From assembly GCA_018433585.1 (NCBI GenBank), contig JAHDQW010000001.1, positions 1 through 64,000 on the forward strand: a stretch of 64,000 nt of DNA, written 5' to 3'. Shown here piece by piece: positions 36,199 through 46,152 of this stretch. A program made the position numbers and the translations under genes. The DNA is from Candidatus Praeruminimicrobium purgamenti (GTDB lineage Bacteria; Elusimicrobiota; Endomicrobiia; Endomicrobiales; Endomicrobiaceae). Position 1 is the stretch's first letter; each line of letters starts with the position of its first letter. Under the pieces are notes generated by a model, which was given only the letters and a program-made list of their open reading frames with translations, ran no database searches and was not told the DNA's origin.

Positions 36199-37401
36199 AT
36201 GATAAAAATACTTCATAAATATATTGTTAAAGAATTTATAGGTTCATTCGTATTCGGACTTACTATTTTTTCAGCTATACTGTTGTTGGACCAAATCTTT
36301 CAATTGGTTGATTTATTTTTATCAAAAGGCGTCGGCTTTTTCTTAATATTTCAATTGTTTGTCCTTATAATACCGAATATCTTATCTCTTACGATTCCCA
36401 TGGCTATTTTGTTCGGAGTTTTGTTGAGTTACGGAAGATTTTCCGAAGACAATGAAATTACCGTGATGAAAGCAACCGGCGTGAATTATAAAACTTTATC
36501 AATGCCTATTATTATTTTTGTTGTTTTTATAAGCATTGGACTTATTTATTTTAACCACTCTTTGTCGCCTTCGACACATATGTATTTCAGGACATTGTAT
36601 AAACAGATTCTTACCAAGACGCCTTTGGCAAAGTTTGACGAAAAAACGATAACAGATATAGGCGGATACAGAATATACGCGCATAAAGTCAATTCAAAAA
36701 CAAATACTTTGTCAGGCGTTAATATTTATAAATTCGTAGATGACGATAAAAACGAAGATCCTAAAAATTATATTGAAAGCGGCAATAAAGCAAAAAAAAT
36801 AAAAGATAAGAAAGAAGAAAAATCTGATAAAAAGGATGAAAAAAATAAAAATGACGCCAGCATCCCTTGGCGTATAGCTTCGTCGTCAGCCACAGTATCG
36901 GTTGAAAAAAATATTATTACGTTAAAACTATACGACGGATATTGGCAAAGATCCGACCCTAATAAATTAGGAAGTATGATCCATATGAATTTCAGCACAT
37001 ATAAATTTTCTATACCTTTCGGAGACAGCATAAATTTTGATGATGTCTCTTTAGGAGAAATGACGTCTTCAAAATTAAGAGCAAAACTTAAAACTTTTCA
37101 GGATAATGATCCTCAGATTTATACATACAGCAACGAATATTGGCTGAGATGGGTTCTTGCCGTTGCGCCTGTCGTTTTCGCGATAGTTGCAATACCAATA
37201 GGAATTATGGCCGGCAAGGGAGGAAAAGCTATAGGATTCGGTATGAGTTTATTTGTTATATTCGTATATTATATGTTTTTGGTAATGGCATTGAATGTCG
37301 GGGAAAAAGGTTATGTCCCGTCGCGTTATATAATGTGGCTGCCGGATTTTGTGATTGCTTTTGCCGGACTTATTCTGTTTAAAAAGATGGGTAAAAAATA
37401 A
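36199..37401 (+). CDS. lptF: LPS export ABC transporter permease LptF
   Basis: 400 residues, YjgP/YjgQ family. With LptG it forms the inner-membrane channel of the LptB2FG machine that lifts LPS toward the outer membrane. Three N-terminal membrane helices (~13-35, ~48-75, ~95-120), a periplasmic beta-jellyroll-like part, then three C-terminal helices (~310-395) are visible, with the family's early SYGRFSEDNEI segment. Residues ~193-222 form a Lys/Glu/Asp-rich low-complexity insert in the periplasmic part, unusual for the family. lptG starts immediately after the stop. lptB and lptC are not in the window. Confidence 0.93.
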   Translation: MIKILHKYIVKEFIGSFVFGLTIFSAILLLDQIFQLVDLFLSKGVGFFLIFQLFVLIIPNILSLTIPMAILFGVLLSYGRFSEDNEITVMKATGVNYKTLSMPIIIFVVFISIGLIYFNHSLSPSTHMYFRTLYKQILTKTPLAKFDEKTITDIGGYRIYAHKVNSKTNTLSGVNIYKFVDDDKNEDPKNYIESGNKAKKIKDKKEEKSDKKDEKNKNDASIPWRIASSSATVSVEKNIITLKLYDGYWQRSDPNKLGSMIHMNFSTYKFSIPFGDSINFDDVSLGEMTSSKLRAKLKTFQDNDPQIYTYSNEYWLRWVLAVAPVVFAIVAIPIGIMAGKGGKAIGFGMSLFVIFVYYMFLVMALNVGEKGYVPSRYIMWLPDFVIAFAGLILFKKMGKK

Positions 37402-38487
37402 ATGAGAATAATATATTGGTATATTACAAAAAAATTTTTAAAACCGTTATTTTTTGCCACATTCGCATTCGGTTTTATTGTTATGATTTCCGAATTTTTC
37501 AGAGAAATGAGTTTTTATATGGAACAAAAAACTCCGTTTTCTTTGATCGTGGAATATCTTTTTTTAAGCCTGCCGTGGTGGATTATAGATGTTTTTGCCG
37601 TTTCAGTTTTGTTGGCGTTACTTTTTTCTTTGGGTGAACTTGCGAAAAGAAATGAGATAACGGCGATTAAAGCTGCAGGAGTAAATACCTGGAGATTAAT
37701 AGCTCTTTTCATGTTTCTGGGACTTTGTATAGGTATAATAGATTTTTCAGCGAGAGAATTTATAATACCTCATACGGTTGTAAAAGCTGAATACACCAAG
37801 AATATAAAAATAAAAAAGAAAGAACCGTCCAATACGATTAACGAATATTATAATTTAATAGTCGCTCTCCCTGACAATTCAAGGATGTCAGTCGGGTATC
37901 TTAATGTAAAAGACGGCTATATGAGAAATATAATTGTCGATAAATATGACGATAATTTTTATCTTAAAAACAATATTGTCGTCGGAGAAGCTTATTACAG
38001 ACACGGCGGCTGGCTGTTAAAAAACGGAGTCGAGAGAAATTTTAATCATGGCAAAGACTGGAATGAGAGATATTTTGAAAGTAAAATTTTCGGTTTAACC
38101 GTTAAACCGGGCGATTTTATAGTGCAGAATACTAGATATGAGCAGATGACCTTAAAAGAATTCAAAGAATATATACAAAAAAGGCAGATGCTCGGAGAAA
38201 AAACTTTAAAAGAACAGATAAAATATGATATGAGGTTTGCGAACGTTTTTTGCCATATAATAGTTATGATGATCGGGATACCTTTCGCTTTAGGGCTTGG
38301 CAATAAATTCGGTAAAATTATCAGTTTTACTTTTGCGTTAATATTTTCTTTTATTTATTGGAGCGTCAGAGCTGTCTGTTTGTCTCTTGGCGAAAATCAG
38401 ATCTTAGATGTTTGGCTTGCCGCATGGCTTCCAAATATCATATTCGGCGTTATAGGCATTTATCTCATGTCCAGAATAAAAAAATAA
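37402..38487 (+). CDS. lptG: LPS export ABC transporter permease LptG
   Basis: 361 residues, second YjgP/YjgQ-family permease and partner of LptF. The ATG directly follows the lptF stop with no gap, so translation is probably coupled. It has three N-terminal membrane helices with LAKRNEITAIKAAGVN after helix 2, a periplasmic beta-rich part (~120-265), and three C-terminal helices. Assignment as LptG rather than LptF rests on order and length. Confidence 0.92.
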   Translation: MRIIYWYITKKFLKPLFFATFAFGFIVMISEFFREMSFYMEQKTPFSLIVEYLFLSLPWWIIDVFAVSVLLALLFSLGELAKRNEITAIKAAGVNTWRLIALFMFLGLCIGIIDFSAREFIIPHTVVKAEYTKNIKIKKKEPSNTINEYYNLIVALPDNSRMSVGYLNVKDGYMRNIIVDKYDDNFYLKNNIVVGEAYYRHGGWLLKNGVERNFNHGKDWNERYFESKIFGLTVKPGDFIVQNTRYEQMTLKEFKEYIQKRQMLGEKTLKEQIKYDMRFANVFCHIIVMMIGIPFALGLGNKFGKIISFTFALIFSFIYWSVRAVCLSLGENQILDVWLAAWLPNIIFGVIGIYLMSRIKK

Positions 38488-38501
38488 TAATATCGGCTTT
38501 T

Positions 38502-38538
38502 AAAATTCATTGAATTTTCGATATAAAAGATGTAAAAT
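38502..38538 (+). promoter_or_regulatory. Candidate secA promoter with overlapping palindrome
   Basis: TTGAAT (38510-38515), a 17-base spacer, and TAAAAT (38533-38538) precede secA. An inverted repeat AAAATTCA-T-TGAATTTT (38502-38518) overlaps the -35 element and could be an operator or just part of the A/T-rich spacer. The predicted transcript would start near 38545, before the GGAG at 38565. Confidence 0.5.
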
Positions 38539-38575
38539 CATAAGGATAAAATTTATTGATTTACGGAGTTTTAGG

Positions 38576-41182
38576 ATGATTAAAGAATTGATCGGCGCTA
38601 TTTTCGGCTCGCAGAATGAAAGAGACATTAAAAAAATAAAACCAATAGTTGACCAAATAAACGCATTAGAACCTTCAATAGAAAAACTTTCCGATGAAGA
38701 ATTAAAAGCCAAAACGCAGGAATTCAAAAAAAGACTCGGTGAAGGCGAGACGCTGGATTCTCTTCTTCCGGAAGCTTTTGCCTGCGTAAGAGAAGCTTCG
38801 AGAAGAACTCTCGGACTCAGACATTTTGACGTTCAGATGATAGGCGGATATATTCTTCATAAGGGCAAAATTGCAGAGATGAAAACCGGTGAAGGTAAAA
38901 CGCTTGTAGCTACTTTAGCCGTATATCTGAATGCTCTGGAAGGGAAAGGCGTTCATGTAGTTACGGTAAACGATTATCTTGCAAAAAGAGACAAAGAATG
39001 GATGGAACCTGTATATAATGCTCTCGGTATGACAGTCGGAAGCGTATGCCATGATGTTTCAAACGAAGAAAGACAGGGCGCATATAACAGCGATATAACA
39101 TATGTTACAAATAATGAATTAGGTTTTGATTATTTAAGAGATAATATGGTTGTGTCAAAAAACCAGAGAGTTTTAAGACCTTTACATTATGCGATCATCG
39201 ACGAAGTCGACTCTATTTTGATAGACGAAGCCAGAACTCCTCTCATTATTTCCGGCGCAGGCGAAAAATCAACTGATAAATACTATATTTCCAATAAAAT
39301 TGTTCCTATGCTCAGCGGCCGTCATGTTACGGAATCCGAAGAGATAAAAGCAAAATATGACGGTATAGACTTGTCAAAAGGCTATGATTATTTAATAGAC
39401 GAAAAAAATCACACTGTTGTTTTGACGGAACAGGGCGTACAAAAAGCCGAGAAAGTTTTAGGATTAAAAAATATATATGAAGATATGCAGTCTGAATGGG
39501 TGCATCATTTGACGCAAGCTATAAGAGCCCACGAACTTTACAAAAGGGATGTCGCTTACGTCGTAAAAAACGGAGAAGTTATAATCGTTGATGAATTTAC
39601 GGGAAGACTTATGCCTGGCAGAAGATGGTCGGACGGACTGCATCAGGCTATAGAAGCAAAGGAAAATTTGCAGATAGCCGAAGAAAACCAGACTCTTGCA
39701 ACCATAACTTTCCAGAATTTTTTCAGAATGTATAAGAAGATTGCAGGTATGACCGGTACTGCTTTGACGGAAGCCGGCGAATTTTGGGAAATTTACAAGC
39801 TTGAAGTCGTTGAAGTTCCGACCAATAATCCTATGGTCAGAAAAGATTATCCTGACGTAATTTACAGAACCGAAAAAGAAAAATACAATGCTATAGTTGA
39901 TGACATAGAAAAATGCTGGAAAGCCGGACAGCCTGTTTTGGTAGGTACGAGATCAATCGAAAAATCTGAAAAAGTTTCTGACTGTCTTAGGAAAAAAGGT
40001 ATTCCTCATCAGGTTCTTAATGCTAAATTTCATGAGTTGGAAGCTCAGATTATTGCTCAGGCGGGCGCAAAATCCGCAGTGACTATTGCAACAAATATGG
40101 CCGGAAGAGGAACAGATATCGTTCTTGGAGCCGGAGACGTTGAAAATAACGAATTTGTAAAAAAAGCAGGCGGATTATATATTATAGGCACTGAAAGACA
40201 CGAGTCAAGAAGAATAGACAATCAGTTGAGAGGTAGATCGGGAAGACAGGGAGATCCGGGAGCTTCAAGATTTTATCTTTCGATGCAGGATGAATTGATG
40301 AGACTGTTCGGCTCGGATAAAATGTCCGTTTTAATGCAAAAGCTCGGGCTTAAAGAAGGCGATGATATTCAGCACCCTTGGATATCAAAGGCTGTAGAAA
40401 ATGCCCAGAAAAAAGTAGAAGGAATGAATTTCGACATAAGAAAACAGCTTATAGATTTTGACAATGTTATGAATAAGCAGAGAGAAGCTATTTACAGCCT
40501 GAGAAATGAAATTTTGGAAGGCGAAGATATATCGACTACAATACAGGATATGCTGTTGGAATCTGTAGAGGAAAAGATAGATTTGTGGGCTCCTGAAAAA
40601 TCTTATCCGGAACAGTGGGAATGGCAGAATTTTTATGCTTGGATGATGAGATCTTTTTCTATAAAATTTGAAATGAATAATCCTGAAGAATTAAATTATT
40701 TGACAAGAGAAGCTTTGAAAGAAATACTGCTTGGAAAGATAAATGAAGCATACGCTAAGAGAAAGGAAGAATTGGGAGCCGAACTGCTCGGACATATAGA
40801 AAGAATGGTTCTGCTGCAGATGATTGATCTTGCATGGAAAGAAAATCTTTACGAATTAGACCAGCTTAAAAAAGGTATAGGTTACAGAGCTTATGCCCAG
40901 AAAGATCCGAAAATAGAATATCAGAAAGAATCTTTTATCCTTTTCGACGGCATGATGAAAAGAATCAGAGAAGCTACTATAGAATATGTTTTTAAAGTTC
41001 AGGTTAACGTAACGGCAAGACCTGTGCAAAAACAGCAGGAAGAATCTGTTCAAATCTCATCTTCTTCGAATGCAGAAAAAACAAAAGTCAGCGTTAAAGA
41101 CATTAAAAAAATAGGCAGAAATGACTTGTGCCCATGCGGCAGCGGCAAAAAATATAAGAAGTGTTGCGGAGCAAATAATTAA
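38576..41182 (+). CDS. secA: Preprotein translocase ATPase SecA
   Basis: 868 residues. The motor that pushes unfolded proteins through SecYEG, and presumably the route for the giant signal-peptide proteins here. Visible: Walker A GEGKT in KTGEGKTLVATL, Walker B-type DEVDSILIDEAR, the second helicase domain with MAGRGTDIVLG and RGRSGRQGDPG, and a C-terminal zinc-binding CPCGSGKKYKKCCG that binds SecB or phospholipid. I choose ATG 38576 (MIKELIGAIFG, standard SecA N-terminus; GGAG 7 bases upstream) rather than the in-frame start at 38510, which would add 22 non-homologous residues and include the promoter. Confidence 0.98.
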   Translation: MIKELIGAIFGSQNERDIKKIKPIVDQINALEPSIEKLSDEELKAKTQEFKKRLGEGETLDSLLPEAFACVREASRRTLGLRHFDVQMIGGYILHKGKIAEMKTGEGKTLVATLAVYLNALEGKGVHVVTVNDYLAKRDKEWMEPVYNALGMTVGSVCHDVSNEERQGAYNSDITYVTNNELGFDYLRDNMVVSKNQRVLRPLHYAIIDEVDSILIDEARTPLIISGAGEKSTDKYYISNKIVPMLSGRHVTESEEIKAKYDGIDLSKGYDYLIDEKNHTVVLTEQGVQKAEKVLGLKNIYEDMQSEWVHHLTQAIRAHELYKRDVAYVVKNGEVIIVDEFTGRLMPGRRWSDGLHQAIEAKENLQIAEENQTLATITFQNFFRMYKKIAGMTGTALTEAGEFWEIYKLEVVEVPTNNPMVRKDYPDVIYRTEKEKYNAIVDDIEKCWKAGQPVLVGTRSIEKSEKVSDCLRKKGIPHQVLNAKFHELEAQIIAQAGAKSAVTIATNMAGRGTDIVLGAGDVENNEFVKKAGGLYIIGTERHESRRIDNQLRGRSGRQGDPGASRFYLSMQDELMRLFGSDKMSVLMQKLGLKEGDDIQHPWISKAVENAQKKVEGMNFDIRKQLIDFDNVMNKQREAIYSLRNEILEGEDISTTIQDMLLESVEEKIDLWAPEKSYPEQWEWQNFYAWMMRSFSIKFEMNNPEELNYLTREALKEILLGKINEAYAKRKEELGAELLGHIERMVLLQMIDLAWKENLYELDQLKKGIGYRAYAQKDPKIEYQKESFILFDGMMKRIREATIEYVFKVQVNVTARPVQKQQEESVQISSSSNAEKTKVSVKDIKKIGRNDLCPCGSGKKYKKCCGANN

Positions 41183-41203
41183 AAAAATACAATCGGATTT
41201 AAT

Positions 41204-42691
41204 GTGAGAAAATTCAGACTTAAATACTTTTTTCTGTCAATATTATCTGGTTTGTTAATAGCTTTGTCATTTCCTAAAATTAATGCTTTTTATTTAGCGT
41301 GGATAGCATTTATACCTCTTATATACTGTTCACTGAGAAATTGTGTCAGGAATTCTTTAATATATGGTTTTATATCCGGTATGATATGCAGTGCTTTTTC
41401 TTTATACTGGATTTTTTCCGTCCTTGAATATAATACAAATTCTTACATACAATCTTTTGCGGCATCCGGTATTTTATGGGCATATTTGTCTCTTTATTTT
41501 TCTTTATGGTCAGGAATTATTAGTTTTTCAAGAAGACATTTTCATCCGGTGCTGTCTTCGCTCTTTGGAGCATGCGCATGGGTAACCCTTGAATTTATCA
41601 GAACTTACTTTTTAACCGGATTCGGATGGAATTCTCTCGGTTATTCACAATCTTCGTTTGTTCATATAATACAAATAGCTGATATTACCGGAGTATACGG
41701 AGTATCGTTTATTATTGTGTTTATAAATATGCTTTTGTATTATTGGCTCCAAGATTCGAAAAACAAACGGTATTTGGTTTTGTCGGCAGCATTGTTTTTT
41801 GCCGTTATACTTTACGGGTCAGTGAGAATCGGCAAGTATAACCCGACATACGGCGAAAAAATTTCTGTCGGAGTCGTACAGCCTAATATAGACCAATACA
41901 AAAAATGGAATGATTCTTATATTGATTATATTTTACAGACTTTAGGAAATAATGCCGAGTATTTTAAAGATAAAAATATCGACCTTCTGATTTATCCGGA
42001 AACGGCTTTGCCTGGATATTTACAGAATGATTTAAAATTGCAAAATACTGTAAACGATATTTCTTCTTTTTCAAAACTGACGTTAATAGGTTCACCGGGT
42101 TTTTATAATGAATTAATTTATAATTCGATTTTTGCCGTAAAACAAGACGGCACAATATTAAATTCTCACAATAAAAATCATTTGGTTGTTTTCGGCGAAT
42201 ATATTCCGTTTAGAAAAATTTTGGCAAAATATTTCGGTGTTTTAAATTCTCTCGGGGATTTTTCAAAAGGTCAAGCTATGCAGATTTTCAGATATAATAA
42301 TCTTGCCGTTGGGGCTACGATATGCTCAGAAAATTTCTTTCCTGATTTATCAAGGAAATTAGTCGTTAACGGTTCTAAAATATTGACAAATCACACAAAC
42401 GATGCATGGTTTTTTGATTCGTTTGCTCCGTACCAGCATTTTGTTATGAATATTTTTAGAGCAATTGAAAACAGAAAAAATCTTATAGTAAGCGCAAATA
42501 CGGGTATATCGGCTGTAATAGATTCAAGCGGTAATGTGCTTACAAAAACAAAAATAAATGAGAATCTAAGTTTTATAAGCGATGCATATCAGAATGAAGA
42601 TATCACAATTTACGACAGAATAGGCGACGGATTTTCTTACTTATGTTCGGCGTTTACCTTGTTTATTATAATATTAGTTTTTGTCTTATAG
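41204..42691 (+). CDS. lnt: Apolipoprotein N-acyltransferase Lnt
   Basis: 495 residues. Adds the third acyl chain to the N-terminal Cys of lipoproteins in the inner membrane. About six N-terminal membrane helices precede a nitrilase-type periplasmic domain, and a last helix closes the protein. The Glu-Lys-Cys triad is visible: Glu266 in YPETALP, Lys324 in NKNHLVVFGEYIPF, Cys374 in GATICSEN. The start is GTG 41204; the overlapping ATG two bases earlier is out of frame. It lies 21 bases after secA and 9 bases before prfB. Confidence 0.95.
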   Translation: MRKFRLKYFFLSILSGLLIALSFPKINAFYLAWIAFIPLIYCSLRNCVRNSLIYGFISGMICSAFSLYWIFSVLEYNTNSYIQSFAASGILWAYLSLYFSLWSGIISFSRRHFHPVLSSLFGACAWVTLEFIRTYFLTGFGWNSLGYSQSSFVHIIQIADITGVYGVSFIIVFINMLLYYWLQDSKNKRYLVLSAALFFAVILYGSVRIGKYNPTYGEKISVGVVQPNIDQYKKWNDSYIDYILQTLGNNAEYFKDKNIDLLIYPETALPGYLQNDLKLQNTVNDISSFSKLTLIGSPGFYNELIYNSIFAVKQDGTILNSHNKNHLVVFGEYIPFRKILAKYFGVLNSLGDFSKGQAMQIFRYNNLAVGATICSENFFPDLSRKLVVNGSKILTNHTNDAWFFDSFAPYQHFVMNIFRAIENRKNLIVSANTGISAVIDSSGNVLTKTKINENLSFISDAYQNEDITIYDRIGDGFSYLCSAFTLFIIILVFVL

Positions 42692-42700
42692 GAGCAGACG

Positions 42701-43787
42701 ATGCTTGAGAAATTAAAGGAAAAGACAGATGTTTTGAGGAGGTCTCTTTGACATTGATTCAAAAGTCAAAGAGATTAATGATTTAGATGAAATCGTTTTA
42801 GCGTCTGATTTTTGGCAGGACCAAAATAAAGCAAAAGCAACAATGTCAAAGTTAAACGGTTTGAAAGATTTGGTAGGCAGTTGGCAAAATTTAAATTCAA
42901 GAGTTGAAAGTTTATCGGAAATTAAGCAATTAATAGAAGATGAAAATGAAGAAGATTTAAGTAAAGATCTGGAAAAAGACATAATAGAGTTAGAAAAAGA
43001 TATAGAAACTCTTGAGATTAAAACTAAACTTTCCGGTCAGCATGATAAGAGTAATGCTATCATGTCAATACATGCAGGCGCAGGCGGCACTGAATCGTGT
43101 GATTGGGCGCAAATGTTGGTCAGAATGTATTCAAGATGGGCGGAAAACAAAGGATTTCAATTCAGCACCGTTGATATATTAGACGGAGATGAGGCCGGAA
43201 TAAAAAGCATAACTTTTATTATCAAAGGAGAGTATGCCTACGGACTTTTACAGGCAGAAACAGGCGTTCACAGGTTGGTTAGAATTTCTCCGTTTGATGC
43301 GAACAAAAGAAGGCATACATCTTTCGCTTCAGTCGACGTTATACCTGAAATTGACGACGATATTGAAATAATAATAGAAGATAAAGACATAAGAATTGAT
43401 ACTTACAGGGCAAGCGGAGCCGGCGGTCAGCATGTAAATACTACTGATTCCGCAATAAGAATAACGCATTTGCCTACAAATATAGTTGCCCAGTCTCAGA
43501 CAGAAAGATCTCAAATAAAAAACAGAGCTACGGCTATGAAACTTCTTAAAGCAAGATTGTATGAATATGAACAGGACAAAAAAAGACAGTCTTATGAAAA
43601 ACATTACGACGAAAAAGGCGCAATAGGCTGGGGTAACCAGATAAGATCTTATGTCTTTATGCCTTACCAACTTGTTAAAGACCACAGAACAGAATATGAA
43701 ACGTCCCAGGTAGAGAAAGTTATGGACGGCGATATTGATGAATTCATCAGTCAATACTTAAATTGGAAATTAAGCAGATCTGTGTAA
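42701..43787 (+). CDS. prfB: Peptide chain release factor 2, made by +1 programmed frameshift
   Basis: 361 residues after frameshifting. ATG 42701 (GGAG at 42691) gives 16 codons to an in-frame TGA at 42749; a +1 shift at CTT-TGA-C continues from Asp (GAC, 42750) to 43787. RF2 ends translation at UGA and UAA. Downstream are the SPF anticodon-like tripeptide (VRISPFD), which marks RF2 rather than RF1, and the GGQ loop (SGAGGQHVNTTDSAIR) that triggers peptide release. Annotating only the downstream frame from 42843 would lose the N-terminal helices. Confidence 0.96.
42737..42752 (+). promoter_or_regulatory. RF2 autoregulatory +1 frameshift site
   Basis: Internal Shine-Dalgarno AGGAGG (42737-42742), then TCT, slippery CTT (42746), stop TGA (42749) and C, the standard prfB layout. 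Low RF2 slows reading of UGA and lets ribosomes slip one base forward, so RF2 controls its own level. Confidence 0.96.
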
Positions 43788-43903
43788 CAGAATAAATTTA
43801 TAAAAAATGTTGCTGTAAAGTTTTTGCTTGTTTTTATGAAATCATAATTTTTAAGATATACATTTTATTAATTTAAATAGTTATTTTTATAGAGTGTAGA
43901 AAA

Positions 43904-46075
43904 ATGAACTTTTATGCATTATTTCCGACTATAACATCGATTCTTTTTTTGGTTATGGGAGTTTATGTTTATCTAAAAAACAGAAAAAATATAGTGAATT
44001 TTGTATATTTACTGTTTTGTCTGTCGGTTTTTGTATGGATGTTTTCATTTTCCATGATGTATTGGTCAAATACAGCTTCCGATGCTTATATTTTTGCAAA
44101 GATTGGATTTATAGGAATTTTGTTCATACCTGTGTTTATGTTTCATTTTGTAGTTGCTTTTTTAGGAAAAAATGAAACATATAAAACACATATAAAAATT
44201 CTTTACATTTGTATAATTCCGTGTATGCTGATAGATTTTTTGACTAAGTGGTTTTACAGCGGAGTTAAGGTTTGTTTTTGGGGATATTATCCAGTAGCCG
44301 GAAAATTATATTTTTTGATATTGCTTCAATTCGTTGTAATGTTCTTTTATGCGATATCGTTACTTATAAAAAGCAGTTATAATAATTCATTCAGCGCCAT
44401 GAAACAGCAGCAGATTAAATATTTGATAACAGCTTTTATAATTACATCTTTTGGTAGTGTCGATTATATTGCTAAATATCCGATAGAAATTTATCCTTTT
44501 GCGTACATATTGATGATTTTATTTATATTTGTTGTAGCGATGTGTGTAATAAAATACAATCTAATGGACATAAAGGTAGTTTTAACTCAGACAGGAATAT
44601 TAATAATTTTATATGCGTGTGTTTTAGGTGTTCCGTTTTATATCGGACTTGCTACTGAAAAATGGTTTTTTGCTTCAATAATATTGTTTGTCTTTTCAAC
44701 TACAGGCCCTGTTTTTTTTAGATATTTGCAGAAAAAAACAGGACAAATATTATTATCGGAACAGGAAAAATATCAACACTTGTTAGTTCAAGCTTCAAAA
44801 GGAATGGTTAATCAGCAAGATTTATATAAGTTGTCAAACCTTATAGTAAGAATTATAAATAAAAATGTTAAAGTTCAGTTTGTTTATCTGTTTATTCAGA
44901 ATGAAAATAGAGAAAAATATTATTGTGTAGCAAGTAAAGGAATATCAGAAACAAATAAAGAAAGTGAAATTTTTGTCGATAATATAGTAATTGAATATAT
45001 GAAAAAAATAAAAAAACCGTTTTTTTTTACAGAACTGAAAGATGATTTGCAGAAAATTTTTTGTTCTGTTACAAATGGTATAAATTTGATAGTTCCGTCT
45101 GTTTTAAAAGACGAATTAATCGCTTTTTTGATTTTAGGAGATAAAATTAATAAATCGATTTATTCTTCGCAGGATATAGAAGTTTTTAAAACATTGTCTA
45201 ACCAGGCCGGACTTGCAATAGAAAATTGTTATTTTTTAGAAAAATCAAAACAACAACAAAAAAAATTATTTGAAGCAGAAAAATTGGTTTCGATAGGCGG
45301 AATGGCAGATGGGATGGCTCATCAAATAAAAAACAGACTTAATCAATTTTCTATGGTCAGCGGAGAAATAGGTTTTGAAGTAGATAATTTTGTAAAAGAA
45401 TATAAGTCTTTTATTGATAAGGAACCTAATGTCAGGCATATGGTTGAATATTTGAAAGAAATGTCAGATTCTATTTCTAAGAATGTAAAGAAAACAAACA
45501 ATGTATTGCAGGGAATATTAAATTTTGCAAAAACTACAGAGAAAGACATAGTTTTTTCATATTTTTATTTGAAAGAAATAATTGAACAATCCGTAGGTTT
45601 GATCAGAGTTAAGCACCAGAAAGAAGATATTCCTCTGCTTTTGGAATTGCCAGAAAATGACAGACTTTACGGAATTAAGTCACAGATTCAAGATGTAATT
45701 TTTAATTGTATAGATAATGCTTTTGAAGCCATTTTGGAAAAAGAAGAATATTTAAGGAATTCGATGTTGGAAAATGCTAAAAATCTCAAAGAAAACAATG
45801 TTTTTATTCCAAAGATAAAAATTACTTTACAGTATATAAATAAAAATGCAAGAATATATATCAAAGATAACGGCATCGGTATAAAAACTGAACATCAACC
45901 TAAGATATTTTCAGCTTTTTTTACGACAAAACCGTCAAGCAGATCCGGTTCAGGAATCGGATCTTATGTCGTAAAAAGAATGATAGTCGAAAATCATAAA
46001 GGAGATATATCTTTTAGATCTCAATATGGCGTAGGCAGCGTTTTTGTTATAACTTTGCCGATGGGAAAAGTATAA
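43904..46075 (+). CDS. Membrane sensor histidine kinase (7-8 TM, GAF, HATPase)
   Basis: 723 residues. About eight membrane helices in the first ~275 residues, a coiled linker, a GAF-like domain (~290-440, ending QAGLAIENC), a dimerisation helix with the phospho-His in GMADGMAHQIKNRL, and an ATPase domain with N-box NCIDNAFEAI, G1 DNGIGI and G2 GSGIGSYVVKRM. It would sense a membrane or intracellular signal and phosphorylate an unseen response regulator; none is encoded nearby. The cytoplasmic half is nearly the same, in places at DNA level, as that of the kinase at 47665. The 116-base gap upstream holds no clear promoter or ribosome site that I can support. Confidence 0.92.
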   Translation: MNFYALFPTITSILFLVMGVYVYLKNRKNIVNFVYLLFCLSVFVWMFSFSMMYWSNTASDAYIFAKIGFIGILFIPVFMFHFVVAFLGKNETYKTHIKILYICIIPCMLIDFLTKWFYSGVKVCFWGYYPVAGKLYFLILLQFVVMFFYAISLLIKSSYNNSFSAMKQQQIKYLITAFIITSFGSVDYIAKYPIEIYPFAYILMILFIFVVAMCVIKYNLMDIKVVLTQTGILIILYACVLGVPFYIGLATEKWFFASIILFVFSTTGPVFFRYLQKKTGQILLSEQEKYQHLLVQASKGMVNQQDLYKLSNLIVRIINKNVKVQFVYLFIQNENREKYYCVASKGISETNKESEIFVDNIVIEYMKKIKKPFFFTELKDDLQKIFCSVTNGINLIVPSVLKDELIAFLILGDKINKSIYSSQDIEVFKTLSNQAGLAIENCYFLEKSKQQQKKLFEAEKLVSIGGMADGMAHQIKNRLNQFSMVSGEIGFEVDNFVKEYKSFIDKEPNVRHMVEYLKEMSDSISKNVKKTNNVLQGILNFAKTTEKDIVFSYFYLKEIIEQSVGLIRVKHQKEDIPLLLELPENDRLYGIKSQIQDVIFNCIDNAFEAILEKEEYLRNSMLENAKNLKENNVFIPKIKITLQYINKNARIYIKDNGIGIKTEHQPKIFSAFFTTKPSSRSGSGIGSYVVKRMIVENHKGDISFRSQYGVGSVFVITLPMGKV

Positions 46076-46152
46076 AAGAAACGAATATAATTTATAATGT
46101 AACTAGTGATTGTAAAATTTAAAATAATTAATAATTTTTTAGGAGGTTATTA

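Noticed and set aside
38510-38575. Upstream in-frame start for secA
   Set aside because: It covers the predicted promoter and adds residues that do not match SecA; MIKELIGAIFG at 38576 is the standard start.
42749-42751. TGA as evidence of a broken prfB gene
   Set aside because: The internal ribosome site, CTT codon and TGA-C are the known RF2 frameshift signal.
46086-46098. Two TATAAT-like boxes before the SRPBCC gene
   Set aside because: No -35 element at 15-19 bases is present; A/T-rich spacers give such boxes by chance.
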